A stretch of DNA of 64,000 nt from Hemerocallis citrina (GCA_017893485.1 CM030362.1:183232175-183296174); one strand, 5' to 3'; positions 21,527 through 33,626 are shown, counted from the stretch's first letter. The notes: generated from the letters alone by a model not told the origin. Translations and numbers: made by a program.

Positions 21527-22001
21527 AGGCCCCCGGTACGAATTTCAAAGCCTTTTTGGCGAAGTAGAGTGCGGTCGCAGCGAAGGGACCGGACTATAAG
21601 AAGAGGAAGAGGACAACAACTGGACCCCCATCCGGCCGAGCAGTCTAGGCACCCTCGGCTCCTACGCCCGTTGTGGACTTGGTCTCCGACTTTCCCTTTG
21701 CTCCCCAAGTTGCACTTCCCTCAACCACGGCTTCCGAGCCTTCTGGCGGGGCGTTCTCCATCGGAGCCTTGCTAGCGCTCGAGGTGCCGCCCCTCACCGC
21801 TGAGGTGGAGGCCATCCTAACCGAGGAGTACAAGAAGCTCTTTGTCCCCGACTGGAGGGTGATGAAGCTTGATGGTTTCCTCGGCGATGCAGCGTTGAGC
21901 ATGCAGGTCGTGCGCCACCTTCCGACCTAGAAGGACCGAGCGGTGCTGAAGGTCGGTACTGTGGGCGACGACATGCTGAGATTGCCCGGGCCACGATGTC
22001 G

Positions 22002-22100
22002 GTAAGTGTTCTCGCTAAGCTTTTCAAAATTTAGAAGTTTGTGGTTTTTGGTACTCACATCCTTCTTTCTCTCCGACTTTCAAATTTCCTGTCACTTTAG
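22002..22100 (+). other. Candidate intron in Tat1 aORF
   Basis: 99 bp with a consensus donor G|GTAAGT and acceptor CACTTTAG. The matching Tat2 intron starts G|GTATGA at about 46690. Confidence 0.7.
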
Positions 22101-22630
22101 TCACCTGCTGGAGTAGTTCACCGAGCAGGAGAGGGAACTAAAGACGTCGAGAGACCGGGATAGGGCCGAGCGTGTGAAGGCGTGAAGATGTACGAGGCTG
22201 AGCAACAGCTCTCGGACACCCGAGCCGTTCAGATCGGTGCTGGCCAAGGTGAACGAGCGCATCGCGGCCGAAGCGGAAAGGGCGGATGAGCTGGAGAGGG
22301 GAAAACCTGAGCCAAAATGGAAAAGGAGAAGGCCTTAAAGGCCTCAGAGGAGATGCAGAAGGAGCGGGATGCAGTAGTGGTCGAGGCGACGGCGGTCATC
22401 CAAGCCGAGGCGGAGGCCCACATGCTCACTATGCTCGAGCCCTCAAGCATGTTGCGGCTCGCGTCCCCGACTTCGATCGAAGGCGAGGAGATTATACCTT
22501 TAGCAGAAGTCGGGCCCGAAGGAGGGGAGGAAGAAGCCGAAGGGTCGTGCAGGAGGTAATGAACCTGGAGGGGGCTCTCGTAACGGTGCCGAGTGAGAGT
22601 GCGGAGCAGCACCTCGAGGTGGCTCCCTGA

Positions 22631-22735
22631 CTTCACTTTTTTCTCTTAATTTTGTATTGCCTTGTTGCGGACTGGCCACCGCATTTTGTACTCAATGAAA
22701 TGAGAAACTTTTTTTGACCAAGTGTTGTATTTGTG
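22631..22735 (+). terminator. Possible poly(A) region inside the aORF
   Basis: A stop at 22628-22630 is followed by TTTTGTATTG and CAATGAAATGAG, plant-like polyadenylation elements. The block around TTGCGGACTGGCCAC is conserved in Tat2 at 48166-48181. A splice acceptor TTTTTCAG follows at 22808. Confidence 0.4.
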
Positions 22736-23599
22736 TCGAACTTTACCTCTGAGTTGTCCTGTAGAAGCCGTTTAAACTTAGTACCTTCATGTCCTGGCAT
22801 TTTTCAGATCGGTGAAGCATCACAAATTGTTAAAGTGCCTCCACTGGCCGAAGTAGCACGCCTCTGGTCCAGTCTAGGTGTAACTAGGTTGGGCTTCACT
22901 CGGACTCGCGAGAGGCTTTTCAAAGCTGAGTCGGAGCTGAACCATCTTAAGATGAAGTTAGCTCGTCGTGACTCTGAGCTGAAGCATCTACAAGAGCAGG
23001 CTCGCAAAGTGCCCCCCGATGGAGAGGAGACATGTCCCTCGATGGCCTTCAGCCAAGGCTTGCGGCTCAAGTAACTTCGTCGGTCTTTGTTCGATGTCTG
23101 GACCGAACGAGAGGGGTTAAAGAATGTCGTGCTCAAGAAGAGCCTTGAAGCGGTGCACCTTCGGAGGGCTATTTCCGAGGCTTCTCATCAGGGCAGCTCT
23201 AGCCGAATGCCTCGACTGAAAGTTAGAGTGACGGATGACTCGCTGAAGGAATGGGTCGTGGAGCTAGAGGTAGAGAACCATCGGCTATGACGGCTGTCTG
23301 AGGGGAGCAACGTCAGAACCACCCCTTGTCCCCGAGGCAAATACTCCCAAGGATGGTCATTCCATGAGTTGGCATTACGCTCGCTCCCCATCTCGAGGCG
23401 CCCCGGGGATGCATAGAGCGGAGTGGCTGGCTCGTCGAGTGGAGCATCTGCAGGGGCGACGCTTAGGCTTTTAGGCACCGAAGATGCAACTCGGCTTGCC
23501 GGTCTAGATATCTCCACAGAAGTAAAGCCACAGCAGCACGGTGCTCGCCGACCTAGGTTATCTCTTAATAGAAGTGTCCCACTCAATTGGAGGGGTTAA

Positions 23600-23745
23600 A
23601 GCAAATCTCTGTAATTTTGTATCTTTGTTTCACATGTGTTTTGTATTTTGATGTAAAGATGAGTTGTTGGTCTATAGCTAGACTTGTACCTCAAACTTTA
23701 ATGAAATAGTACTTGTTTCTTGAACTTGTGAGTGTTTTGCTAGTG
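23600..23745 (+). terminator. 3' untranslated and poly(A) region of Tat1 aORF
   Basis: T-rich sequence with repeated TTGTAT and TTTGTAT elements and an AATGAAAT near 23700, downstream of the aORF stop. Confidence 0.45.
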
Positions 23746-23749
23746 TTTG

Positions 23750-24105
23750 CGAGTGTCAACAGTTGTAGGAGCAATTCCAAATAGTGAGCCACTTTGTACT
23801 CACTCGTTTGCAGGTAGTAAAAGTTGCGTCGAACCAAGTGTTGGACTCTGAACTTGTCGTTTAGAGATTATCAATAGATGTGGGAACAATTCCGAATAGT
23901 GAACCACTTCGTACTCGCTTAAAAGCAAGTAGTTGAAGCGGAAACGAACTAAGTGTTGGACTCTGAGAGTGTCATTTGAAGAATATCAGCAGTTATGGGA
24001 GCAATTCTGAATGGTGAACCACTTCGTACTCGCTTAAAAGCAAGTAGTTGAAGCGGAATCGAACCAAGTGTTGGACTCCGAGTGTGCTGTTTTAAATTTT
24101 TTTTT
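23750..24105. repeat. ~115-bp tandem repeats between aORF and integrase (Tat1)
   Basis: Three units start with AGTTGTAGGAGCAATTCC, AGATGTGGGAACAATTCC and AGTTATGGGAGCAATTCT near 23760, 23875 and 23990. Each continues with GTGAACCACTTCGTACTCGC and ends with AAGTGTTGGACTC. The block lies between the convergent 3' ends of aORF and pol. The stretch 24106-24330 after it holds no gene. Confidence 0.85.
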
Positions 24106-24369
24106 TGTAAGCATCAAAGTAGTACAATTAGAATACTCAAAATAGAGAACTTGCAGGGGTAGATTGATTTTATTGAAAACAATTAGGCGTCCGTTTCTAA
24201 GTTGCGAGCCGCCCTTACACTTTGATAGGGAAAATACAAAAAAACTTTGACATGTTTTATGGAGCGCTTTTAAACAAGTTGCTTGGAGCGGTGTTCAGAC
24301 ACCCTCTTGGTACTTCATCAAGTGCTCCGCGTTCCATGTCCTCGGTATTCTCCTGCCCCCCGGGGTCTT

Positions 24370-25560
24370 TGAGTTAATACGTGCCTGGGAGAATAACTCT
24401 GGAGACCCTATACGGACCTTCCCAATTGGATGCTAGCTTGCCATTTTTGCTCGGCATGGAGATCGACAACTTCCGGAGTACTAGGTCTCCATCTTTAAGA
24501 TTAGCTGGTCGGACTTTTTGTTGTGGGACTGAGTGATCCTACGTCGGTATGTCTCCTGTCAGATGGAAGCTCTTTCACAGATCTCGTCGATGAGGTCCAG
24601 ACTATTGCGAAGCTGGTTCGCATTCTATTCTTCACTGTAGGCTATCAGTCGGGGTGAAGGCAGGCCCACTTCTAAGGGGATGATGGCTTCAGAACTGTAT
24701 GTGAGATTGAAGGGGGAATCCCATGTCGGAGTTCTCTTGGTGGTGCGATAGTTCCAAATCACGTTGGGAAGCTATTCGACTCACAACCTCTTGGTAGATT
24801 TATCGAGCCTCTTTTTTAGGTCGGAGAGTATTTGTCGATTAGCATTCTCCGCTTGGCCATTGAATTGAGGGTGGGCTACCGAGGAGAACCGTTGCTGGAT
24901 GCCGAGGTCGGCGCAGAAGTTGCGAAATGTTGCTCCTACGAATTGAGTCCCGTTGTCGGTTACGAGTATACGGGGTACACCGAAGCGGCAAACAATGTTC
25001 TTCCAAAAGAACTTCTGGACCTTGTGCTCGGTAATCATTGCAAGGGGTTCGGCCTCGATCTACTTGGAGTAGTCTACCACCGCAACCAAGAACTTCAGCT
25101 GGCCCTGCATTGGAGGGAAGGGTCCGAGCAAGTCCATACCCCACATTGCAAAAGGGATCGGACTTGCCAAGGAGGAGAGTTGGGCTTGCGGTAGGCGATG
25201 GATTGGAGAGAATCTCTGGCAAGAGTCGCACTGGCGAACGTACTCTTTGGAGTCACTAAGGAGTGTGGGCCAGAAGTAGTCATAATTTAAGAGTTTACGG
25301 GCGAGGGATCTTGCTCCCAAGTGCACACCACACGTACCATCATAGGCCTCCTTCAGGGCATAGTGTGCTTCCTCGGGGGAGAAACACCTCAGGTAGGGTT
25401 GGCCGTCAATCTGAGTGTAGGAGCGTTTGTACATGACTCCATCAAGAAGTGTGTACTTCTCAGCTCTGACCCTGATCCTTCTTGCCTCTTTTGTGTCTTC
25501 TGAAAGAACTTTGTCTCTAAGGTACTCGAGTAAAGGCTTCATCCAATTTTCCCCAAGTGC
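24370..25560 (-). pseudogene. Tat1 integrase
   Basis: On the minus strand the zinc domain shows HLGARSLARKLL and CDSCQRF, followed by MWGMDLLGPF (first Asp), VTDNGTQF (second Asp) and GQAENANR (Glu), the DDE triad of a gypsy integrase. The C-terminal part with a WEGP-like motif is readable at 24390-24500 but out of frame. A frameshift separates the pieces at about 25040-25060. The enzyme would insert the cDNA into host DNA; this copy cannot be made whole as it stands. Confidence 0.88.
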
Positions 25561-26420
25561 GAGGGGCATAGTCTCCATTGACTCTAAGCTGCCTTCCTCA
25601 ATACTTAGCCTCAGGAGTACATCTATCAGTACGGTTCGCTCCAAACCCTGGAGGGAGGACGAGGTGACCCTTGAGAGGGCGTCGGCCTGTGCATTTTCCT
25701 CTCGGGAAACCCGTTGGAGTCGAGCATCTTCAAATAAGGCCAGTGGTCCCTTTGCTTTCGCCAAATACTTGGCCGTGCACTCATCTCTTGCTTCATACTC
25801 TCGGACACCTGATTCACGACCAGCTGCGAATCACTGAAGACCTGGATATGCTTGGCCCCTGGTTTGTGGGCCATGCAGAGTCCCGCTATGAGGGCCTCGT
25901 ACTCGGCCTCGTTGTTCGATGCAGGGAAGTTTAGGCGGAGGGAGTATTGCAGGATAAAAGCATCTGGGCCGGTTAAGATGAAACCAGCCCCACTTCTGTC
26001 GGTGCAAGAGGATCCATCAACATAAGCAGTTCAGACCAGAGGTTTGGCGGTCGACTAGCAGGGGTCGGGAATGGTGCTCTCCACAATGAATTCTGCTAAA
26101 GCTTGGGCCTTGATAGCGGTTCTGGGTTGGTAGCTGATGTCATGTTGGCTTAGCTCGATGGACCACTTCATAAGGCACCCAGAGGTCTCGAGCTTATGGA
26201 GAACTTGTTTGAGCGGCTGGTCGGTAAGAACCACCACTGAATGAGACTAAAAGTAGGGGTGGAGCTTTCGGACCGCCATAACTAAGGCAAGAGCCATCTT
26301 CTCTAGCTTCGGGTAACGGAGTTCAGCATCCCGGAGGACCTTACTCACGTAGTAGATGGACCTCTACATCCTATCCTCTTCTCTTACCAGGACTGAGATG
26401 AGGGTTTGCTCCAAAGCGGC
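25561..26420 (-). pseudogene. Tat1 RNase H (RT-linked and second domain)
   Basis: The right part (26055-26237) gives LTDQPLKQVLHK and RTAIKAQALAEFI. The left part (25626-25874) gives FSDSQLVVNQVSESM, and EENAQADALSRV follows near 25690, the end of the second RNase H domain found in Tat-lineage elements. Several frame breaks lie between. Confidence 0.85.
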
Positions 26421-26476
26421 GAGGTATAGATAGAGGTCCTCCCCGGGCCTTGGCTTGCTCAAGAGTGGGGGGTCAG

Positions 26477-27240
26477 CTAAATATGCCTTGAGCTGGTCGA
26501 AGGACTCTTCTTGCTGTTGCTCCAATTCAAAGCCTTTAGCCCCCCTAAGGGCCTTGAAGAACGGGAGACATTTCTCCTCGGATTTGGAGAGGAAAGCCCA
26601 ATCGCTGCAAAGCGCCCGGTAAGCTTCTGTACATCTTTAACACTGGAGGGGGGAGCCATTTTGAGAATGGGCTGGATCTTCTCATGGTTGGCCTCTATGC
26701 TCCTCTAGCTGACCATGAACCCTAAGAACTTGTCGGATGAGACTCCGAACGCACACTTGCTCGGATTCAACCTTATGTTGTGCCTCCTTAGCACCCCGAA
26801 GGCTTCCTGAAGGTCGAGAACATGCTCCTGCCCTCGGATGCTCTTGACCAACATGTCGTCTATATAGACTTCCATGTTCCGGCCAATCTGGTCTCCGAAG
26901 ACCTTGTTCACTAGGCGCTGGTATGTAGTTCCCGCATTCTTCAAGCTGAACAGCATGATCCGGTAGCAATACAGGCCCTGATCAGTCACGAACAAGGTCT
27001 TTAGGATGTCGGGAGGGAACATCCGGATCTGGTTGTACCCCGAGAAGGCATCCATGAAACTGAGGAGCTCGTGTCCGGAGGTCACATCGATCAGAGCATC
27101 ATTGCTCGGAAGGGGAAAGGGATCCTTCGGGCATGCCTTGTTGAGGTCAATAAAATCGATGCATATCCTCCAGCTCCCGTTGGCTTTCTTAACCATCACC
27201 ACATTTGATAGCCATTCGGGGTAGTTCACCTCCTGGAAAA
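26477..27240 (-). pseudogene. Tat1 reverse transcriptase
   Basis: The frame 26705-27229 contains WLSNVVMVKKANGSWRICID, LNKACPKDPFPLP, FMDAFSGYNQI and the catalytic VYIDDMLVKS (about 26845-26875); the two aspartates are intact. The thumb and connection part (KDVQKLTGRFAA) follows in another frame at 26477-26659 after a stop. This is typical of Tat/Athila-type gypsy RT. The element is inactive because of the frame break. Confidence 0.9.
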
Positions 27241-27610
27241 ATCAGGCGTTCAGGAGCTTCTCGACCTCTTCTTTGATCGCTGTTGTCACTCGGGAGCGAA
27301 CTTACGTCGCTTCTGCTGGACGGGCTTGACTCCCGGGGCAACACTGAGGTGGTGCATCAAGAGCTCCTCTGAGATCCCAGGCATATCCGCCGCGGTCCAG
27401 GCAAAGAGATCGCGATTCTCCCTTTTGCATTAGGATGTCTTTCTTAACGGAGGGGGAAAGTGCTTTGCTTATCTGAAACGTCTTGGTGGCATCTTCTTTT
27501 GAGAAGGCCACTTCCTCTAGCTCGTCCACTGGCTTAGAGATGGTCTGGCTACTTTCCGGTTAGTTCGAAGGCTTCTAGGGAGAGGACCGGGCCTCCCATC
27601 GAGGTCATAT
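27241..27610 (-). pseudogene. Tat1 linker between protease and RT
   Basis: The fragment 27302-27529 has EEVAFSKEDATKTFQISK, matched by Tat3 at 6810-7031. No catalytic motif is visible. It is probably the spacer or N-terminal RT extension. Confidence 0.6.
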
Positions 27611-27629
27611 AACACTTGCGAGCCGCCTC

Positions 27630-28046
27630 TTAACTTCCTCTCACTTCTCCCACCCCTGCAGGAGTGGGAAACTTCATCTTCATGTGATAAGCCGAAGGGA
27701 TGGACTGGAGTGCGGCGAGACCTAGTCGACCCAGGATAACATTATAGGCGGCTTTCACATCCACCACCATGAAGTCCATCGGCTCCGTGTGGGTGACCAG
27801 GGTTTTTCCAGCGGTGACGTCGAGGGTTATAACTCCCTCAATCGTCACCGGCACCCCAGTAAATCCATGAAGAGTGTAGCCAGCTGGCTTGAGCCGGTCC
27901 CTTGATAGCTGGAGGCCCTTGAATGCCTCTAAGAAGCAAATGTTGATCGAACTGCCGTTGTCCACTAGGATCTGGCGCACATCAAAGTTGGCCATTCGGA
28001 GGTTAATCACAAGGGCGTCACAGTGGGGCATGCGGATGCCCTCCAA
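27630..28046 (-). pseudogene. Tat1 protease
   Basis: The aspartic-protease motif appears as ILVDNGSSINI; Tat elements usually have D-G-G-S-S, so the second residue is changed. Then follow GVITLDVTAGK, MDFMVVDVKAAYN and ILGRLGLAAL, the flap and C-terminal hydrophobic-hydrophobic-glycine region. Protease releases mature Gag and Pol. The frame is open over this segment, but the flanks are broken. Confidence 0.85.
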
Positions 28047-28191
28047 ATCCCTATCGGAGAACGTAACAGGGACTCCAAGGCCCTTGGGGGAGGATGGTTC
28101 TGCACGGAGTTTACTTCCCTAACAAAGGCTTTTAGGGAGGAATTGGAATCTCCCCCCATTGGGCCTCAATGTATAAGGTGCAAGATGGCCT

Positions 28192-28398
28192 CTACTTCGA
28201 CATCCGGGGTCTCCGCGTGCTATTCTGTTCGCCTGTTAGCCCCCCTGGGGGTGGAGGCGGATCTGCCATGTCCCTAGCGAGCTGCCCTCTCTGAATGAGG
28301 GCCTCGATCTCGTCCTTCAGGGCCCGACAATCGTCTGTGTTGTGCCCATGGTCCCTGTGGAAGCAGCACCACTTATCCCGGTTTCTCTTCTTCCTGGG
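28192..28398 (-). pseudogene. Tat1 gag C-terminal part with CxFH zinc-like motif
   Basis: CCFHRDHGHNTDDCRALK (C-x-F-H...G-H...D-C) is the characteristic motif near the end of Tat gag, followed by a proline-rich tail. LTR-C interrupts the gene at 28399, a few residues before this motif. Confidence 0.85.
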
Positions 28399-31300
28399 TG
28401 TAATACCCCAGATTGTACAATGCTTACATATATGTATATATATATATATATATATATTTTCTGTATGTGCGCACATGATTGTAGTGTTTTGTTTGATTTT
28501 GTTATCATTGGTGTGCGGTTAGGTTGCTGGGCGATTCATTTGGATGGTTGCGTTCTAGAAGATGCACGAGAATGAGGAGAACCGATATTAGTATAAACAC
28601 TAGTTTTGGTACGATACCTATGCAAATATAATATTGTATGATACTACGATGGATATATCTTGCGTACACTCGATAAACCTCTCATCTCGTATCTAAGAAC
28701 CCATTTAAGAGCTAAATAGGGCAGCAAATCCATTGTAACCAAAACCATTGGCTAGAGACCATGGTTTCTCACCAAAACCACCCTAAAACCAACACCCTAC
28801 ACCCTAGAATCCCCCCCCCCCCTCTCTTTCCCCTCTCTTTCCCTACTATTTTCCACTAAAAACCCCTTTATTCTTCTCTCATGTTCTGAAAATTTCAGAA
28901 CTTAAACCAAAGAAAAGAAGAGAAGGAGAGAAAGGAAGAAGGATAGAAGCAGGAGCTCTTGGAGTGATTCTTGAGGAAGTGAAGCTCAAAGCTACCATCT
29001 ACTCCACAATCAACTCAGGGTGGAGGGTTTCTCTAAACCTTTATTTTTGTTTCTTGATTGATTTCTTGCATGCATGTGTAGTAGTAAGAGTTAGAATGAA
29101 TGTTTAAGAAGATTGGAAGTTGAAATCAGAAACTAGAACTGGAATCTTGATCTGTATGCTATATTCTAGATTTTCTCGAGAGCAAACCACATGGAATCTG
29201 AACATGTAATTTTTACATATTGTTCCTTTATATGTCTAGATGATTCATAAATTATTTTGGATTTTTCTGAGATAATTTGGTATTTTAATAAAATCCATTT
29301 GAGGAACAGTGCCGTAAGGCAGTTGTAGAAATTGGTTACTATGATGCCTGAGATTGTTGGATTTTTCATAATTAATTAGAGCAAGTTACTAATCTAAACT
29401 TTTTACCTTGTTTTTCCACATGTATCTAGACTCTACAAAAATACCAAGAAAATAATTGGATGAAGTTACAGGCACTTTAAAAATTGATCTATCAACAGTA
29501 GCTAGAGCTGTAACTAAAGAACAGGATGATTTTTGTGCTTAATTGAAACATAAAGAACTCATTGTATACTTGAAATTTGTACATGAAACCTTTTGCATGT
29601 TGGTTTTTTATGAAGTCTAGTTTCTTTACTGTAAATTTTGTGTCTATTGGATGAGCATAGGATTTATTATGGATTTTATAGAATGTACTGTGCTCGATTC
29701 AGTCAGATTTGACACCTTGTAGAGATGACACAATTGAGGCTCCTTAAGAGCAAATTTTGAGGAAGTGTTCCCTTAGAGGATTGTATTAGAGATCAAGACC
29801 TTTCTAACAAGACCTATTTGAGGTGTTTCCAGTAAGTGGTTTATTTATTAAGATTTTTGCAATACTGGACAGAGACCAGGATTTGAGCTGAGTGCTCTGG
29901 TTGAGAAATCTTAGAGTGTGACTTGGTACACTTGAGAGTAATGTGTGTTTTAGGGAGATCTATTGGCATATTTTGGACTTGTGACCAACTAGAGGATTGT
30001 AGAGGGCATCCACAATTTTCCATAGAACTTGGGTTTTTAGCATTCTGATGAGTGAACAACGTTTTATGCTACCGGTAAGATGCAGCCCATGTACAGGAAA
30101 TACACTGGGTGAGGCTTGAAAGGCCATTTTGAGGACTTAAATGATGGAATTTGAGGTTATGATCAATTAGGAAATTGTAGCCTAGGTCTTTACCTTTCCG
30201 AATTGGGTTTGTTCACCCAAATCGGAGTTGTATCGAGGGAGTTATGATCTTTTTAAGTTTCGGGCAGAAATCCCGTAGGTTACTTAGTCTTGGGTGTTGA
30301 CTAGGTATTGTGAGGACTTTTCCCCAGTGTACCATTAGAGCTGATAACTCTTTATCTGGGGATGTTTGGTATTTGTTGTTGATTTTGTTGACTCCTATAG
30401 TGGGTGTGTGACTAGAGTTAGTCACTAGGGTAAGGTGATACCCTGCGCCTGTCAACCCTAAGTTGTGAACTTCCACCGAAGCGTAGGATGTCCAAGACAT
30501 GCGGTCAAATTAAGCTCATTAGGGCTAAACACACAAGTTCATGGCCCGGGTTAGGGGTGAACGCACACATTCATTGCCAGATTAGGGGTGAATGTATGTC
30601 ATGGCGCTATAAAATTCCAAGCCCAGGGAAGTAGCGACCAAACTGGTATTGCCAGGGCCAGAGGTCGATAGGCAAGCTTTTGGAAGTAATCTTATCTTTT
30701 ACCCAAAGTGATTAGAGTGAGGCTGGGATTAGAGTGATGCATTAGGAGTTTGGTAATTGCATTAGTACTAGCAGACCATAGTCAGTGTTGTACCTTCCTG
30801 TCATAGGGATACGTTTTCGGCACTCATGATTGAGTCATCGGCTCGTTTCTCGATCTGTTAATTCCCAAAGTTTATTGGAGTAAGGAATGGGAGGCTAGGG
30901 GGATTTGACCCTCGAGGCCATCACGTTCTTATGCACGTGGGTTTTTATATATATTAGTTCATTGCCCGGGTTAGGGGTGAACAAGCATGCATCAGTCTAT
31001 TGTCCGGATTAGGGATGGACACACGAATTACACGGTCTTGCGACCGAATTCAACGCGGCTTTCTGAAGAGGTCCGTACGCGGGTACTGAGTGGCAAACAT
31101 GACCACCACTTAGGCACTGCAGTGGCAGAACTAGACCGACAACTGCAACCTCCTTAGGCTACGGACGATCTATTGGGAACAGATTAAGTACAAGAGTAGG
31201 GTGTATAGTGAGGGTTTGAATCCCTAAACTGTGGAGAAAGACGGCTATATTTGGAGGCGTATGTAGTATGGGATGCATTCGTTCTCCAAAGTCTTGCTTG

Positions 31301-31871
31301 CATTAGAGTCAAGCATGTGATTTGCTGCATCTAGTCATAGGGTCACTGCACTACAACCCGAATCCATTAAAGCCTTGTTTGGCACATCACTTTTCTTTTG
31401 CATAAAATTATGGTTGTGATTGTAGTTTAGAGGATCGCTGTTATTATCAGTTTTGCGTCAGTCGAAGTACTGACATTCCCCACCTTTTAGGTATCGGTTC
31501 TACCTTTCGAACAGGTGCAGAAATATCAGAGTCACGCAGCAGAAGCCTCAAGCTGAGGAGTAAGTTCCAGGGGAGCCGATGGGCCACTCAGCGATGTTCG
31601 GCAGTAATCAGTCGATTACCATTCCGGAAGGCAGCTGATAGCTTTACAAGTGGAGTCTGTAAATAGTTGTAATAAGTTTTAATGAGTGGATGTAATTTGT
31701 ACTCCTTGTCCAAGAATAAGGTATCCGTTCTAATTAACGATGTAATGACTCATTGGCAATAAAAAAGTTTTTAAAAATTTTTTTGTGTTATTACTGTGTT
31801 GAGATGCATTTGAAGGCAAAGATTCTAGTGAGTGTCACGGATGTCCGGTAACGGGGATCCGGGGCGCTACA
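28399..31871 (+). mobile_element. LTR-C: 3.5-kb solo LTR in Tat1 gag
   Basis: TGTAATACCCC to GGGGCGCTACA, 3473 bp. Flanks ctggg (28394-28398) and ccggg (31872-31876) form a 4/5 target duplication, and gag continues on both sides. No primer binding site, second LTR or coding is inside, so this is a solo LTR left by recombination. Landmarks are an AT microsatellite (28434-28458), a pyrimidine-rich leader (28810-28860), recurring CCCGGGTTAGGGGTGAAC motifs and a CAATAAAAAAG possible poly(A) signal near 31759. Confidence 0.82.
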
Positions 31872-33554
31872 CCGGGGGTGTTCATCTTTGGAGTTGGCAG
31901 TAGAATACCCTCGTTCCCAATTTCCATCAAGATGGCGGAGACACTCGCATTGAGTGGAGTGAACTTTTCAAAGCGGGGGAGAGGGCGCCGTTGACCTCCG
32001 TTGTCTTTTTGGAGCTTCTTAGCTCCTTCTTCCTCAGCAGTCTTCTGTTTGTTCCCAGAAGATGACCCTTCCAGAGTGGGGCGATTGAGAGCCTCTTCAG
32101 CTCAGATATACTTCTCACTCCCGAGGAGGAGCTCGGAGAAGTCCTGAAGAGACTTCTTAGCCAGGGATGCCCTGAGATCAGGGTTGATGACATTGGATTG
32201 GAGCAGCCGAAGCTACTGACTGATCTAGGGAGGCGATGGACCTGGCTTCTGCGGTGAGCTGCTTAACATAATCCCTCAGCCGTTCAGCCTTGTTTTGGCC
32301 GAGGAAGAGCAATGAGGTGCTTGTCTTCTCAGAGCAGCGGCTGCTTACGAAATGTGTGAGGAAGAGGCCTTCGAACTGGACGAAGGAGAAGATGGATGCC
32401 GTAGCAAGTCGGGAATACCACTCCCGAGTGTGCCCTTTAAGTGTGGCCGGGAAGGTCTTGCATAAAAGGTTGTCGGAGGCATGATGGATCATCATAAGAG
32501 TTTGAAACTCTCAATGTGATCAGTGGGGTCCGACTCCCCAGTGTAGGATTCAAAGTATGGAGGCTTGAAGTTCTCAGGAAAGGGTGCCTCCATGATAGTG
32601 CGGGAGAAAGGGGGCCTGCTTGGGCAGAGGTTCCTCGCCCGTTGTTCTTCGTCTCTGTCGAGCTGGCCAAGGCACCTCTCCATCTCGTGGAGACGGCGGT
32701 AGACTGAGTCTTCTCTTTGGTCATGCCTTGCTGAGCCCCGAGACTCATCTTCATGTAGAAGAGGGTTGGGGCTGTAACGGTGGTAGGTTGGAGTAGGCCG
32801 CGGACTAGGGGTGCAACGGCGATGGCTCGGAACCGGCCGAGGACTGGGAAAGCGACGGTGATAGCTCAGAGCCAGCCAAGGACTTGGAGAGTGGTGGCGA
32901 TGGCTCAGAGCCAGCCGAGGACTGAGAGAGCGACGGCGATGATCAGGAGATGGGTAGCGATGGTTGTAGTTGGGGGCAGCATTGAGCGCCCGAAGGACTG
33001 CCTTCTGGAATTATTGGAACTCCGCCCTCGTGATGGGGGCCTCCTGCTCCCGTTGAGCTCGAGGTGCAGGACGGCCAGCCAGGGAGCATCTTCTTCTCTG
33101 GTGATGTTGGGGTGACTCTCTCCATCTCCGGGGAGAGTTGGAGCCTTTGTGATCTATCCTACAGGGGGACCGGTCCCTCTGATGCTCCTGGCGAGGGTTC
33201 CCTTCACGAGCCCGCCTCTCATCCAAGTGGGTTCGAAGATCTGGATCGTTCTGCCGGTTGTGGAGAACCTCCCGCAGATCTCTCGGAGTAGGAGGGCTAT
33301 GGGAGGCTATAGAGTCTGTGGAAGGGTTGTGCATGGAGATGCGGACCTAGTGCATGGGTTGCTTCTGACGGCTCCTTCGAGAGGGTTCCCCTACGACCAC
33401 TTGGGGCCCTTAGAGGCTGCTGAACGGACTGCGGAATGGGTTGTTCGAGCTACGGGGCCGGTTGGACAGGCAGAGGGAGAACCTCCGGTGGCGGAGGGAG
33501 ATTGGAGGTTGTTCGACGGTTAGAGGCCATGAACTTTCCCTTCTTCGGAGGCAT
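31872..33554 (-). pseudogene. Tat1 gag N-terminal and central part
   Basis: The start codon is probably at 33552-33554 on the minus strand, 53 bp after the primer binding site; it opens a proline-rich N-terminus with a stop after about 34 codons. The central domain (32178-32495) shows ASDNLLCKTFPATLKGHTREWYSR and KAERLRDYVKQL, typical of the retrotransposon gag domain of Tat elements. An upstream frame gives MEAPFPENFKPPYFESYTG near 32500-32600. Frameshifts separate all parts. Gag would form the particle in the cytoplasm. Confidence 0.82.
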
Positions 33555-33607
33555 GGTAAGGAGTGGCTTTTGTTAAGGGAGGAGGGCCGAATAGCTATTC
33601 GAGTATT

Positions 33608-33623
33608 CCCACAAACGGTGCCA
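33608..33623 (-). promoter_or_regulatory. Tat1 primer binding site
   Basis: The minus strand reads TGGCACCGTTTGTGGG, three bases from the LTR end. It resembles the TGGCGCCGTTGTCGGGG type used by Tat and Athila elements, with a few changes. Confidence 0.75.
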
Positions 33624-33626
33624 ATC

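Larger units (their letters stand above)
12596..23599 (+). pseudogene. aORF of Tat1: extra gene antisense to pol, split by a copia insertion
   Basis: The first ATG after the promoter is at 12596; a serine-rich start meets an in-frame TAG at 12734. The segment 12942-13159 resembles the plant 'putative gypsy type transposon' domain (SLRLPLPLLV, VQFMPNMWRHVIAFIL). The copia element interrupts it between 13159 and 21099. Coding resumes at 21104 (LSLRKGIKLI, WSFPTSWKDD), with an in-frame stop at 21339. Introns with GT and AG borders are visible at 21442-21526 and 22002-22100, and an acceptor lies at 22808. The C-terminal half (about 22290-23080) is charged and coiled-coil-like; a conserved tail ends at the stop 23597. 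The Tat2 copy has the same exon order. The function is not known; related extra proteins of Tat elements are treated as accessory factors. Confidence 0.75.
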
